Below, piece after piece: positions 10,880 through 20,213 of a stretch of DNA of 64,000 bases. The translations under genes and the position numbers were made by a program. Each line of letters starts with the position of its first letter. Within the stretch, counting starts at the first letter, position 1. The stretch is from Bradyrhizobium guangxiense (lineage in GTDB: Bacteria > Pseudomonadota > Alphaproteobacteria > Rhizobiales > Xanthobacteraceae). The notes beneath the pieces are model-generated. The model was not told where the DNA came from. It did no database searches and worked only from the letters and a program-made list of their open reading frames with translations. Where the stretch lies: positions 3,502,501 to 3,566,500 of the forward strand of contig NZ_CP022219.1 in the NCBI RefSeq assembly GCF_004114915.1. The letters run 5' to 3'.

Positions 10880-12052
10880 ATGCCGGAGCAGCCGAGAAGT
10901 CGGCGGCAGACACGCGCTGCCATTTTGACCCATCTGCTTCAGTCGGGCGGCTCGTTTCGTCCACCTCTGGCCAAGGCCGTGCGCCTGTCGGAAGCGAGCC
11001 TGTCGCGCATCCTGTTCGACCTGAAGGCCGAAGGCCTGATCGAGGAGGTGCGGCGCCCTGCCCCTTATGTCGGCGGCCCGACCGGTCTCGTGTCGCTCGA
11101 CGGCGCGGTGGCGCTTGCGGCCTTCGAGCTGACGGCTCAGCATCTCTGCGTCGGCGTCGGCGGGCTGTCGGGACAGTTGCACTATACCGAGCGTGTGCCG
11201 CTGCCGAAGACGCCGAGCGCCGAGACCGTCGGCCGGGCATTTCGCGAAGCCATGACCTTACTGCGCGACTGGGCGCGGCGCCGTCGGATCGCGCTCGCGC
11301 AGATCGGCGTCTCCATTCCCGGCCTCGGCCGCCTGAGCATATCGGCCAATCCGATCATCCCCTGCGACGTCGGCTGCATCGGCGAGATGTTCGCCGAGAT
11401 GTTCGCCGACGTGCCGCTCGAGTTCACCAATTCGGTCGTCGCGCACGCCACCTTTCATCGCTGCCGCACTGAGAATTATCCGTTCAACGACACGCATCTG
11501 TTCGTGCTCGTCAGCCATGGCGTGGCCGGCGCGTGGATGGATGATCCGGCCGAGACCGATGCGCTGCAACCGATCGAGCTCGGCCACATGGTGTTCGGGC
11601 CTGGGGGACCGCGCTGCCGCTGCGGACATCATGGCTGCGTCGAGGCCTACGCGTCGATTCCCGCCCTGGCCGAGCTGCTCGGCGTTTCCGAAACCGAGCT
11701 GCTTCGGCTCGGCAACGAATGGGTGAACACGATCCCGATCTCATCGCGCGTGCGGCAGGAGTTGCGCCGGCGGCTATTCCGGCTTTGCCTTTCGATCGGC
11801 AACACGCTGAACGTGAAGCCGTGTGGTGGCGTTGCGATCAGCGGCTGGCCGTCGCTGCTCGCCGACGATGATCGCAAGGCCATCATCGAAGGAATCGATG
11901 CCTGCCTGCTCGGCGGACGCAAATTGGCGCAAGTGTCCATCGCCTTCGTGCCGTCGTCGACGGGCAACGATCCGCAGGCCGCGCTTGCCTTCGCCGCCTT
12001 TTGTCTCGCCAGCCGTGGCGGCCTGCCAACGGCAACGACGGAGGCTGCCTGA
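10880..12052 (+). CDS. ROK family transcriptional regulator
   Basis: ROK regulators of the NagC/XylR group bind DNA and a sugar ligand. The 390-residue product has an N-terminal winged HTH (about 10-70, LSEASLSRILFDLKAEGLI), a ROK/hexokinase-like fold, and the zinc signature CRCGHHGCVEAYAS. Residues of the sugar-kinase site are not all obvious, so it is a regulator rather than a kinase. The start at 10880 (MPEQPRS) was preferred over an ATG at 10862 because AGGG at 10870-10873 is correctly spaced for it, and because the ATG at 10862 lies inside the palindromic operator. It heads the sugar ABC operon and probably controls it. Confidence 0.88.
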   Translation: MPEQPRSRRQTRAAILTHLLQSGGSFRPPLAKAVRLSEASLSRILFDLKAEGLIEEVRRPAPYVGGPTGLVSLDGAVALAAFELTAQHLCVGVGGLSGQLHYTERVPLPKTPSAETVGRAFREAMTLLRDWARRRRIALAQIGVSIPGLGRLSISANPIIPCDVGCIGEMFAEMFADVPLEFTNSVVAHATFHRCRTENYPFNDTHLFVLVSHGVAGAWMDDPAETDALQPIELGHMVFGPGGPRCRCGHHGCVEAYASIPALAELLGVSETELLRLGNEWVNTIPISSRVRQELRRRLFRLCLSIGNTLNVKPCGGVAISGWPSLLADDDRKAIIEGIDACLLGGRKLAQVSIAFVPSSTGNDPQAALAFAAFCLASRGGLPTATTEAA

Positions 12053-12110
12053 CATGCGCTGAACCAGCACGTCCACACGCGCGAAAGATTTCACACCGGG
12101 AGGAACTGCC

Positions 12111-13397
12111 ATGCCGATCACAATAACAAGGCGTCGTCTGCTCGCTGGATCCGTTGCCACGCTCGCGCTGCCAGCCTTTGCCCGCGCGCAAGGCGCGGTC
12201 AAGCCGCGCCTGACCGCGATCTCGCAATGGTCCGCGGGCAGCGATGGTGCGGCCATCACCGCGCTCGGCAAGAAGTTCGAGGAGAAGGGCGGCGTCTGGC
12301 AGCACTCGCCCGTTCCCGGCTTCACCACCGAGATGATGAACAAGCTGCGCGCCCAGATCATGGCGGGCGATCCACCGGCCTGCTCGCAGCTCAAGGGGCC
12401 CGAGATTGCAGCCTGGTCGAAGATCGCCCCAACCGTCGATCTCGACGCCGTCGTCGCTGCCGCGGGCTACGAGAAGGTCGTCGCGCCGGACCTTGCGAAG
12501 TTGCACAAGCCGGGCGGGAAATGGATTGCACTTCCCTTGCAGATCTACAGCACCAACATGCTGTTCCTGTCCAAACGCGCCATGGACAAGGCCAAGGCCG
12601 ACAAAATTCCGGTCACCTGGGCAGACTTCAACGACCTCGCGGAGAAGATGAAGGCGGGCGGCGTCCCCTATCCCATCGCCAACGGCGGCACCCGCCCGGA
12701 CGACGGGCAGAAATTCGAGGCCGCTCTCGCCGGCATCAGTCCGCTCGCCTATCGGGCCGCCATCATGAACCTTGAGAAGAAGGCGCTGGAGGGTGCCGAG
12801 ATCAAGGCAGCATTCGCGCAGGTGCGCAAGATCGCCGATTGGATGGACCCCAATGTCGGCGCCCAGCACTTCTCGACCAATTTGAAGCGCTTCGTCGACG
12901 GCGATATGGGCATGATGATCATGGGCGGCTGGGCGCAGGGCGTGTTGCGCAACGCCGGCTTCAAGTTCGAGGACTTCACGATCGCGCCGGGCCCCTGCGA
13001 CAACGGCAAGCCGGTCTTCCTGCTCAATGCCGATGCTTTCATCTTCTGGCAGCGCAAGGAGGCTGACCTGCAAGCCGGCCAGACGCTGATGGCCCAGCTG
13101 GTCATGGATCCGGCGATCCAGACTATGTACTCGCAGATCACGGGGTCGATCCCCGTTCGCACCGATGTCGATCTGTCCGGCGAAGGCTGGTCGGACGGTC
13201 AGCGCACCACCGCTAAGGCCCTGAAGGACGCCATTGCCGGCAACCAGGCCGTCCTCAGCATGGCGCACAACATGGCGCAGGAAAACGGCATGACAGCTGC
13301 GATGATCGACGTGATCACCGAGTATGTGAAGAACAAGACGATCAAGCCCGAGCAGGCGGCGACCCGCCTCGCTGAGGCCGTCGAGGGCGCGCGTTGA
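12111..13397 (+). CDS. ABC transporter sugar-binding protein (family 1)
   Basis: This periplasmic solute-binding protein delivers substrate to the permeases encoded next. The 428-residue product begins with a twin-arginine-like signal (TRRRLLAGSVATLALPAFARA, cleaved about residue 26). The mature part looks like the SBP_bac_1 group for sugars, sugar alcohols or glycerol phosphates (SQWSAGSDGAAITALGKKFE, later MMIMGGWAQG). A strong GGGAGGAACT ribosome site precedes the ATG. The substrate cannot be named. Its stop overlaps the next gene, showing an operon. Confidence 0.92.
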   Translation: MPITITRRRLLAGSVATLALPAFARAQGAVKPRLTAISQWSAGSDGAAITALGKKFEEKGGVWQHSPVPGFTTEMMNKLRAQIMAGDPPACSQLKGPEIAAWSKIAPTVDLDAVVAAAGYEKVVAPDLAKLHKPGGKWIALPLQIYSTNMLFLSKRAMDKAKADKIPVTWADFNDLAEKMKAGGVPYPIANGGTRPDDGQKFEAALAGISPLAYRAAIMNLEKKALEGAEIKAAFAQVRKIADWMDPNVGAQHFSTNLKRFVDGDMGMMIMGGWAQGVLRNAGFKFEDFTIAPGPCDNGKPVFLLNADAFIFWQRKEADLQAGQTLMAQLVMDPAIQTMYSQITGSIPVRTDVDLSGEGWSDGQRTTAKALKDAIAGNQAVLSMAHNMAQENGMTAAMIDVITEYVKNKTIKPEQAATRLAEAVEGAR

Positions 13398-14317
13398 GCA
13401 ATGCCGCGGCGATGAGACTGGGCCGGCCGGCGCTTCCTGAATGGGTGCGCCGGCTGCCCGAAGTTCTGATGATCTGGGTGCCGCTGCTGTTGTCCGCGGC
13501 GCACCTTGTGTCGTTCTCGCTGTGGACGATCTGGATCTCGTTCACGCCGTCCACGCTCGTTCCTGTCTCGGGCTGGGTGGGCTTGCGCAATTACACGGCG
13601 GTCACGGCATCGCGGAACTGGCAGATCGCCTTCGACAATCTGTTGCTGTTCGGCTGCGCTTTCGTGGTGTTGAGCGCCGCGACCGGCCTCATCCTTGCGA
13701 TCCTGCTCGATCAGCGCATTCGCGGCGAGAATTTGCTGCGGTCGATCTTCCTTTATCCTCTCGCGGTGTCGTTCGTGGTCACCGGCACGGTCTGGAGCTG
13801 GCTGCTCAACCCCGGCCTCGGGATTCAGAAGCTGGTCCACGATCTCGGCTGGACCTCGTTCAAGTTCGACTGGCTGATCGACCGCGACATGGCGATCTGG
13901 ACCATCGTCGTCGCCGCGATCTGGCAGTCTTCCGGCTTTGCCATGGCGCTCTTTCTTGCCGGCCTTCGCTCCGTCGACGCCGACATCATCAAGGCCGCAC
14001 AGATCGACGGCGCCGGACCGGTCCGGATCTACCGGCGCATCATTCTACCCTCGCTTTGGCCGATCACCGTGACCGTCGTCGTGATCCAGCTGCAGTTCGC
14101 GATTTCGACATTCGATCTCGTCCGCGCCCTCACCAATGGCGGACCTGGAATTGCGACCCAGCTGCCCGCCCTCGTCGTTTACGACCTGATGTTCCAGCGT
14201 AGCCTGCTCGGTCGGGGTGCGGCGGCGGCCGTGCTGATGCTGCTCATTCTTCTGGCGGTGCTGCTGCCCTATGCGGGGTGGCGTTATGTTCAGCGACGGC
14301 GGGCCCTCCATGCGTGA
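13394..14317 (+). CDS. ABC sugar permease, UgpA/MalF type
   Basis: First of two inner-membrane permease subunits. The 307-residue product has six predicted membrane helices and the EAA loop IKAAQIDGAGPVRIYRRIILP (about 200), which contacts the ATPase. The TTG at 13394 overlaps the upstream TGA by TTGA, typical of coupled translation; an ATG at 13412 is an alternative. A long periplasmic loop follows helix 1, as in MalF/UgpA-type subunits. It pairs with the next gene. Confidence 0.92.
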   Translation: MSNAAAMRLGRPALPEWVRRLPEVLMIWVPLLLSAAHLVSFSLWTIWISFTPSTLVPVSGWVGLRNYTAVTASRNWQIAFDNLLLFGCAFVVLSAATGLILAILLDQRIRGENLLRSIFLYPLAVSFVVTGTVWSWLLNPGLGIQKLVHDLGWTSFKFDWLIDRDMAIWTIVVAAIWQSSGFAMALFLAGLRSVDADIIKAAQIDGAGPVRIYRRIILPSLWPITVTVVVIQLQFAISTFDLVRALTNGGPGIATQLPALVVYDLMFQRSLLGRGAAAAVLMLLILLAVLLPYAGWRYVQRRRALHA

Positions 14318-15167
14318 GCGCAGCTTCGCCCCGAGCCGGATCTTCATCTATCTCGCCGTCGCACTGATCGCCGCGGCTTGGCTCGCGCCGCTCGCCGTCG
14401 TCGTGCTGAACTCGCTCCGCACCAATGAGGAGATCGCGCAGGGCTCGATGATCGGGTGGCCGCAACATCTGGCCTGGAGCAACTACGCCGCCGCGTGGAG
14501 CGGCTTCTGCGTTGCCGAAACCTGCGCCGGCATCCGCCCCTATATGCTGAACTCCGCGCTCGTCACGATCCCTGCGACGATCTTCTCGACCTTGCTCGGC
14601 GCGATCGCCGGCTACGCGGTGTCGCTCTGGCGTTTTCGCGGCGACAATTGGATCTACGGAATCGTGACGCTTGGGCTCTTCCTGCCTCAGCAGATGCGCC
14701 TCTTGCCCTGGACCATCGTGCTGCGGGACATCGGTCTCATCAACACGCTGGCCGGCCTCGTGCTGATCCACACCATCCAGGGGCTCTCTTTCACCACCCT
14801 GTTCTGCCGCAACTATTACGTCGCCATCCCCCATGAATTGATCAGGGCCGCGCGGATCGACGGCGCCGGGTTCTTCCGTATTTTCTGGCGCATCATCCTG
14901 CCGCTCTCCGGGCCGATCCTGATCGTCACGGTGATCTGGCAGTTCACGCATATCTGGAACGAATTCCTTTATGGCGTGACGTTCACCACCGGCCAGCAGC
15001 AGCCCGTCACGGCGGCCCTCATCGCGCTATCGGCCGCCGTCGCCGACATCCCGCAGCATGGCGTGCAGAGCGCAGCAGTGATCATCGCCGCGCTCCCGAC
15101 GCTGCTGATCTATCTCCTCGGCGGCAAGTACTTCGTCCGCGGCCTGACTGCCGGGGCCGTGAAATGA
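14286..15167 (+). CDS. ABC sugar permease, UgpE/MalG type
   Basis: Second permease subunit, 293 residues, six membrane helices, with the EAA loop IRAARIDGAGFFRIFWRIILP (about 190). The start at 14286 is preceded by GGGGTGG. It overlaps the first permease by 32 bp, and ATGs at 14271 and 14310 are alternatives. The segment CVAETCAGIRPYML in the first periplasmic loop contains two Cys that could form a disulfide. It ends 10 bp before the ATPase gene. Confidence 0.92.
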   Translation: MFSDGGPSMRERSFAPSRIFIYLAVALIAAAWLAPLAVVVLNSLRTNEEIAQGSMIGWPQHLAWSNYAAAWSGFCVAETCAGIRPYMLNSALVTIPATIFSTLLGAIAGYAVSLWRFRGDNWIYGIVTLGLFLPQQMRLLPWTIVLRDIGLINTLAGLVLIHTIQGLSFTTLFCRNYYVAIPHELIRAARIDGAGFFRIFWRIILPLSGPILIVTVIWQFTHIWNEFLYGVTFTTGQQQPVTAALIALSAAVADIPQHGVQSAAVIIAALPTLLIYLLGGKYFVRGLTAGAVK

Positions 15168-15177
15168 TGGAGTTGTC

Positions 15178-16287
15178 ATGGCAGCACTGAGCATTCGCGC
15201 CCTGTCCAAGCGCTACGCCAATCTGGAGGTGCTGAAGGACATCGCGCTCGACATCGAGAGCGGCGAATTCACCGTATTGGTCGGCCCCTCCGGCTGCGGC
15301 AAGTCCACGCTGCTCAACATCGTCGCCGGCCTCGACCGCCCGAGCGCGGGGACGGTCGAGATCGGCGGGCGCGTCGTCAACGATGTCGCGCCGAAGGACC
15401 GCGACATCGCCATGGTGTTTCAGTCCTACGCGCTTTATCCGTCCATGACGGTGCGTCAGAACATCACCTTCGGCATGGAATGCCGCCACGTGCCCAAGGC
15501 CGAGCAGGACAAGGCGGTCGCGAATGTCGCCAAGTTGCTCCAGATCGAGCCGCTGCTCGGCCGCAAACCTTCGCAATTGTCCGGCGGCCAACGCCAGCGC
15601 GTGGCAATGGGCCGCGCGTTGGTGCGCGATCCCCTGCTCTTCCTGTTCGACGAGCCCCTCTCCAATCTCGACGCCAAGCTGCGGGTGGAGATGCGAATGG
15701 AAATCAAGCGGCTGCACCAGCGCATCGGCGCCACCATCGTCTACGTCACCCACGACCAGATCGAGGCGATGACGATGGCGACACGGATCGCCGTGATGCA
15801 TCAGGGCCGCGTGCAACAATTCGCCGACCCCGATACCGTGTACCGCTATCCGGCCAATCTGTTCGTCGCCCGGTTCATGGGCTCGCCCCCGATGAACACG
15901 ATACCGGCTCGGCTTGAGACCGACAATGACGCCCTGGTGGTCGTGATCGGCGCGGGTCGGCCCGATGAGATCCGTCTGCGCCTGAGAGACTATGACGGCG
16001 CAGGGTCGTTTGTCGGCCGCGACGTGGTGTTCGGGATCAGGCCGGAATGCATTGCCGAAGGCAGCCGCGCGTTTTCAGGAGAGGCGCCTGTCCTCGTCGA
16101 GGCGCGGGTGGAGATGGTCGAGCCGACCGGCGCCGAGACCATGGTGTCGTTGCGGCTCGGGGGCGAGCCAGCAATGGCGCGCGTCTCGCCGGATATCCGC
16201 CCCCACCTCGGCGCGTCCGCCTCTTTCGCGCTCGACACCCGGCGCATCTGCCTGTTCGACCCCGTGACGGAGCGACTGATCGCATGA
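15178..16287 (+). CDS. ABC sugar transporter ATPase, UgpC/MalK type
   Basis: The energising subunit of the carbohydrate importer, 369 residues. It has Walker A GPSGCGKST (about 38), the Q-loop in MVFQSYALYP, the signature LSGGQRQRVAMGRA (about 136), Walker B LFLFDEPLSNLD, and the switch His in YVTHDQ. A C-terminal TOBE/MalK regulatory domain (about 235-369) marks the sugar class. Its stop overlaps the ATG of the SDR gene (ATGA). Confidence 0.95.
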   Translation: MAALSIRALSKRYANLEVLKDIALDIESGEFTVLVGPSGCGKSTLLNIVAGLDRPSAGTVEIGGRVVNDVAPKDRDIAMVFQSYALYPSMTVRQNITFGMECRHVPKAEQDKAVANVAKLLQIEPLLGRKPSQLSGGQRQRVAMGRALVRDPLLFLFDEPLSNLDAKLRVEMRMEIKRLHQRIGATIVYVTHDQIEAMTMATRIAVMHQGRVQQFADPDTVYRYPANLFVARFMGSPPMNTIPARLETDNDALVVVIGAGRPDEIRLRLRDYDGAGSFVGRDVVFGIRPECIAEGSRAFSGEAPVLVEARVEMVEPTGAETMVSLRLGGEPAMARVSPDIRPHLGASASFALDTRRICLFDPVTERLIA

Positions 16288-17051
16288 CCCAGACGAGCTA
16301 TGCCGGCCTCGCGGACCGCGTGGTGCTGATCACCGGTGGCGCCAGCGGCATCGGTGCCGCGTTCGTGCGCGCCTTCGCCGCCCAGCGCGCCCGCGTCGCG
16401 TTCCTCGATATCGACCAGCCGGCCGGCAAGGCGCTGGCCTCGGAGGTCGCGGCCGCATGCGGGACGGCACCGCTTTTCGTGCCGTGCGATCTTCTCGACA
16501 TCGACGCCTTGCGCGCCGCTCTGGCGCAGGTCCAGCGCTCGCTCGGTGACGCCGCGGTGCTCGTCAACAATGCCGCCAACGACCAGCGCCAGGTGCTGGC
16601 GGAGGTAACGCCGGCCGAATTCGACTGGATGACCGGCGTCAACTTCAAGCACGTCTTCTTTGTTGCGCAAGCGGTGGTGCCGCAGATGCAGGCGCGCGGT
16701 GGCGGCTCGATCATCAACATGTCGTCGATCGCCTGGATGCGCGGCGCACCGGCGCTGCCGGTCTACGCCGGGGCGAAGGCGGCCATCGTCGGTTTCACCA
16801 ATTCGCTGGCCCGGCTGGTCGGCCCCGACCGCATCCGCGTCAACGCGATCGCGCCCGGCATGGTCGTCACCGAGCGGCAGCGCCGGCTATGGTATCCAGA
16901 CGAGCAGGTCATCAGCGAGATGCGCTCGCGCCAGGCCGTTCCGGATGCGGTGACGCCCGAGGATATCGCGAATATGGCGCTGTTCCTCGCCTCCGACGAA
17001 AGCCAGCGCATTACCGGCCAGTGTTTTCGGGTGGATGCCGGACTTGCCTGA
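16284..17051 (+). CDS. Short-chain dehydrogenase/reductase
   Basis: A 255-residue classical SDR with nucleotide motif TGGASGIG (about 16), NNAAN (about 92), and the catalytic set S (MSSIAWM), Y-x3-K (YAGAK). An acidic residue in FLDIDQ after beta-2 suggests NAD. Translation is coupled to the ATPase gene by ATGA. As the last gene of a sugar-uptake operon it probably oxidises the imported polyol or sugar, which is inference from position. It ends before a repeat and the oppositely oriented lpxB. Confidence 0.9.
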   Translation: MTQTSYAGLADRVVLITGGASGIGAAFVRAFAAQRARVAFLDIDQPAGKALASEVAAACGTAPLFVPCDLLDIDALRAALAQVQRSLGDAAVLVNNAANDQRQVLAEVTPAEFDWMTGVNFKHVFFVAQAVVPQMQARGGGSIINMSSIAWMRGAPALPVYAGAKAAIVGFTNSLARLVGPDRIRVNAIAPGMVVTERQRRLWYPDEQVISEMRSRQAVPDAVTPEDIANMALFLASDESQRITGQCFRVDAGLA

Positions 17052-17058
17052 TCTCGTA

Positions 17059-17181
17059 AGGTGGGCAAAGGCGCGCCCTTCGCACGCCGTGCTCACGATC
17101 TCTGTCGATTGCAAGAGATGCGTGGGCACGCTTCCGCCGTCGCTCTTCGAGCTATGGCGGACAAGTCGCTTTGCCCACCCT
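17059..17181. repeat. Nested intergenic palindrome, GTGGGCAAAG type
   Basis: AGGTGGGCAAAG at 17059-17070 pairs with CTTTGCCCACCCT at 17169-17181. Inside, CGTGCTCACGATCTCT (17089-17104) pairs imperfectly with AGAGATGCGTGGGCACG (17113-17129). The element fills the convergent gap between the SDR gene and lpxB. Its core is shared with 10720-10750. I recall this as a frequent Bradyrhizobium repeat; a transcript-end role is plausible. Confidence 0.6.
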
Positions 17182-17194
17182 CCGGGACCGTCGC

Positions 17195-18370
17195 TTACCA
17201 CCTGCCCTTGCGCATCGTGGCGAGCACGATGTCGGCGGCGAGCACGCTCGGCGATTTGTTGCCGGTCGACATGATCTGATCAAGCCGGGCAAAGGCCTCG
17301 ACCTGCTGCCGCCGCAACGGGGAGTCCGTCAGCACATCATGAAGCGCGGGTGCCAGCTTCTCCGGCGTGCACTCCTCCTGCAGGAACTCCGGAATCACGT
17401 CCTTACCGATCACGAGATTGGCAAGGATCACCGAGGAGACGCGGATCGCCCGGCGCAGGATGAAGGCCTCGATCGCTCCGACGCGATAGGCCGTCACCAT
17501 CGGAATGCCCGACAGCGCAAGCTCGAGCGTCACCGTGCCGGATTTGGCCAGCGCCGCGCGCGCGATACGGAACGCGGCACGCCTCTCGTTCTCGCCGATC
17601 ACGATTTGCGGCTTCACCGGCCAATCCGCGATGCCTTCGCGGATGGTGGCTTCGAGGTGCGGCATGGTCGGCAGCATCAGGTCGAAGCTGCGGCCTTCCG
17701 CCTGCAAGCGGCCGAGCGTCGCGCCGAATACGTCGAGATGGTGCCTGACCTCGCTGCGGCGGCTGCCGGGCAGCACCAGCAGCACTGGCAGCTCGCGGTC
17801 GCGGCGTGCCTGCTCCTCCGCGTTCGGCCGCAGCGACGACAATTGCTCGATCAGGGGGTGACCGACATAGCTGCAGGGCGGTCCGCCGAGCTTGCGGTAT
17901 TCCTCCGGCTCGAACGGCAGCAGACCGAGAACATGGTCGACATAGCCGAGCATGGTCCGCGCCCGTCCCGGCCGCCACGCCCAGAGCTGCGGCGAGACGT
18001 AGTCGACGACAGGGATCGCGGAATTCTTCGCGCGCACGCGGCGCGCGACGCGGTGGGTGAAATCGGGACTGTCGATGATGACGAGCACGTCCGGCGCGGC
18101 CTCAGCTACAGCCTCCGCGGTATTGCGGATCAATCGCAGGATCTTCGGCAATTGCTGCAGCACCGCGGCGAAGCCGACGATCGACAGCTGCTCGATCGGA
18201 AACAGCGATTCGAGCCCCTCGCGCGCCATGGTGCGACCGCCGACGCCGACGAACTCGACCCCGTCGCCGAGGCGCTGGCGCAGCACCTTCATCAAGGCGC
18301 TGCCGAGCCGGTCGCCGGATTCCTCGGTGGCGATCAGGAAGATCTTGCGCTTGGGATCGCGCGACTGCAT
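17195..18370 (-). CDS. lpxB: Lipid-A-disaccharide synthase
   Basis: LpxB joins UDP-2,3-diacylglucosamine and lipid X to form the lipid A disaccharide, at the inner membrane surface. The 391-residue GT19 enzyme begins with a short leader, then IFLIATEESGDRLG, and has DYVSPQLWAWRPGRA (about 125) and LVLPGSRRSEVRHHL (about 195), all typical. The ATG at 18370 shares a base with the lpxI stop (TGATG); a GTG directly before it is less likely. It is the last gene of the lpx/bam block. Confidence 0.96.
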   Translation of the reverse strand: MQSRDPKRKIFLIATEESGDRLGSALMKVLRQRLGDGVEFVGVGGRTMAREGLESLFPIEQLSIVGFAAVLQQLPKILRLIRNTAEAVAEAAPDVLVIIDSPDFTHRVARRVRAKNSAIPVVDYVSPQLWAWRPGRARTMLGYVDHVLGLLPFEPEEYRKLGGPPCSYVGHPLIEQLSSLRPNAEEQARRDRELPVLLVLPGSRRSEVRHHLDVFGATLGRLQAEGRSFDLMLPTMPHLEATIREGIADWPVKPQIVIGENERRAAFRIARAALAKSGTVTLELALSGIPMVTAYRVGAIEAFILRRAIRVSSVILANLVIGKDVIPEFLQEECTPEKLAPALHDVLTDSPLRRQQVEAFARLDQIMSTGNKSPSVLAADIVLATMRKGRW

Positions 18371-19239
18371 CACGCCGGCAGACCGATGACGAAGAGATAT
18401 TTGGCGTCGGCCAGCGCAATCATCGCCTGGGGCTCGGCGGCGATGGTGTTGCCGGCGATGACGGCGATGCCCGCAAGGCCGGCCGCTGCGACGCCCTCGA
18501 TGGTGCGCGGGCCGATCGTCGGCAGGTCGAAGCGCAGATCCTGGCCGCTCTTCGGCGCTTTCACCAGCACGCCGCGTCCCGCAGCCGCGCGAATCCGCCC
18601 CTCCTCGCGCAACCGCGCGACGCGTGCGAGCAGCGCATCGGTGCCCTCGATGTCCTCGACCGCGACCACATGGCCGTCGATCACCACCGCAGCCTGGCCG
18701 ATGTCGAACGGGCCGAGCGCGGTCAGCACCGCACGGCCGCGCGCGATGTCGGCCTTGGCATTGTCATTCGGCCAGGCCCGACTGATGCAGCCCTCGGGCA
18801 TCAACAAGTCGGGCGCGACGTCCTTGATCCCGACCATGCGAAAGCCGTCCTGCTCGAGGATGCGGCCGACGCCGGACAAGAGATGATCGTCGCCGCCGCG
18901 AAAGGCGCGGATGACGTTTCCGAGCAGGCGCAGCGTCTTGACGTCGAACCGGATCTCCGCGAGCGAGGGCCGCACCAAGGTGCCGATGAAAATCAGGTCG
19001 CGGCAGCCTTCCTCGCGAAACAGCCGCATCGCACGGCCGAGCTGACCAACCGAAATCCAGCGGTGACGGAATTTTTCCACCCGGGCCGGATCGCAGGCGC
19101 CTCGAAGGGGAAACAGCACCGGCGTGATGCCGCGGGCGGCGAGCGAATCCGCGACCGCGAACGGCATTGCGCCGCCGCCGGCGACGATCCCGACCGGCGA
19201 TGAAACTTGCGAAGCCGCCGATGTCATGTCCGCGGCCAT
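18370..19239 (-). CDS. lpxI: UDP-2,3-diacylglucosamine pyrophosphatase LpxI
   Basis: LpxI (DUF1009) hydrolyses UDP-2,3-diacylglucosamine to lipid X and UMP, replacing the unrelated LpxH in alphaproteobacteria. The 289-residue product has the N-terminal GIVAGGGAMPFAVADSL and the C-terminal catalytic domain with DIGQAAVVIDGHVVAVEDIEGTDALLAR, which carries the acidic and polar residues of the family. Its position between lpxA and lpxB matches its place in the pathway. The ATG at 19239 lies 7 bp after the lpxA stop; 19227 is an alternative start. Confidence 0.95.
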   Translation of the reverse strand: MAADMTSAASQVSSPVGIVAGGGAMPFAVADSLAARGITPVLFPLRGACDPARVEKFRHRWISVGQLGRAMRLFREEGCRDLIFIGTLVRPSLAEIRFDVKTLRLLGNVIRAFRGGDDHLLSGVGRILEQDGFRMVGIKDVAPDLLMPEGCISRAWPNDNAKADIARGRAVLTALGPFDIGQAAVVIDGHVVAVEDIEGTDALLARVARLREEGRIRAAAGRGVLVKAPKSGQDLRFDLPTIGPRTIEGVAAAGLAGIAVIAGNTIAAEPQAMIALADAKYLFVIGLPA

Positions 19240-19246
19240 GCCGAGA

Positions 19247-20038
19247 TCACTTCGCGATGGCGGGAAGACAGAGCGGACGCTTGCCCTTGCCGATGAAGTC
19301 GAGGATCTCGGCGATCGCCGGATCTTCGCTGGCAAGCGGCCTCGATGCCTCCAACCGTTCGGCGAAGGTGCCGGGGCCGTGGAAGAGCTTTTGGTAGACC
19401 CCCCGCCCCGTCGCAAGCCGCTGCTTGGTGAACTTGCGGCGCTTCATGCCGATCAGGTTGAGGCTCTCCAGCACGGCGTACTGACCATTGACCAGCCCGT
19501 ACGGGATGACGTCGTCACGCACGCCGCAGACCCCGCCGACCATCACGTATGGGCCGATGCGCGTGAACTGATGCACCGCGGACAGACCGCCGATGTAGAC
19601 GGCGTCGCCGATCTCGCAGTGCCCGCCGAGCGTCGCCGACGTCGCGAAGATCACGTTGTCGCCGACCATGCAGTCATGGCCGACATGGCTATTGTTCATG
19701 AAATAGCCGCCATTGCCGACGCGCGTCAGCCCTCCACCCTTGATGGTGCCGACATTCATCGTCGCACCTTCCCGGATGGTGCAACCCGAGCCGATCTCGA
19801 GCCGGGTCGGCTCACCTTTGTAACTGAGATCCTGCGGGGCGCCGCCGAGCACCGCGAACGGCGAGATCACGCAACCATCGCCTACCGAGGTATGGCCGAT
19901 GACGGTGACCTGTCCGATCAGCTTGCAGTTGGCGCCGATCACTGCATTCGGGCCGATGATGCAATAGGGCCCGATCTCGGTGCCCTCGCCGATCACGGCA
20001 CCGTCCGCGATCCGTGCGGTGGGATCAATCTTGCTCAT
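19247..20038 (-). CDS. lpxA: UDP-N-acetylglucosamine O-acyltransferase LpxA
   Basis: LpxA transfers a 3-hydroxyacyl chain from ACP to UDP-GlcNAc, the first step of lipid A synthesis. The 263-residue product is a left-handed beta helix of hexapeptide repeats, with the catalytic His about residue 121 in HVGHDCMVGD, and a C-terminal helical domain (about 190-263). The ATG at 20038 is used; a TTG one codon earlier is less likely. Unlike in many proteobacteria, fabZ is not directly upstream. A 530-bp stretch with a plus-strand gene intervenes, so lpxA probably has its own promoter. Confidence 0.96.
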   Translation of the reverse strand: MSKIDPTARIADGAVIGEGTEIGPYCIIGPNAVIGANCKLIGQVTVIGHTSVGDGCVISPFAVLGGAPQDLSYKGEPTRLEIGSGCTIREGATMNVGTIKGGGLTRVGNGGYFMNNSHVGHDCMVGDNVIFATSATLGGHCEIGDAVYIGGLSAVHQFTRIGPYVMVGGVCGVRDDVIPYGLVNGQYAVLESLNLIGMKRRKFTKQRLATGRGVYQKLFHGPGTFAERLEASRPLASEDPAIAEILDFIGKGKRPLCLPAIAK

Positions 20039-20067
20039 CAAGCAATCTTACTCGTTAGGAAGGTCTG

Positions 20068-20073
20068 ATTATA
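20068..20073 (-). promoter_or_regulatory. Probable -10 element of an lpxA promoter
   Basis: A perfect TATAAT on the minus strand lies 30 bp before the lpxA ATG. No good -35 is seen at the right distance. It supports separate transcription of lpxA-lpxI-lpxB. Confidence 0.45.
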
Positions 20074-20213
20074 TGTTGAAGTCGCTCGGTTTTCCGGTGG
20101 TTAGCGCGACTATGCCCGATCTGTCCAGTGACGTATCATCTCGCCGTGTTTCAAGTGTCGGATGAGGCGGCCGTCGCGGTCCGGCAGCAAGTTCATGTGG
20201 AGCTTCAGCACTC

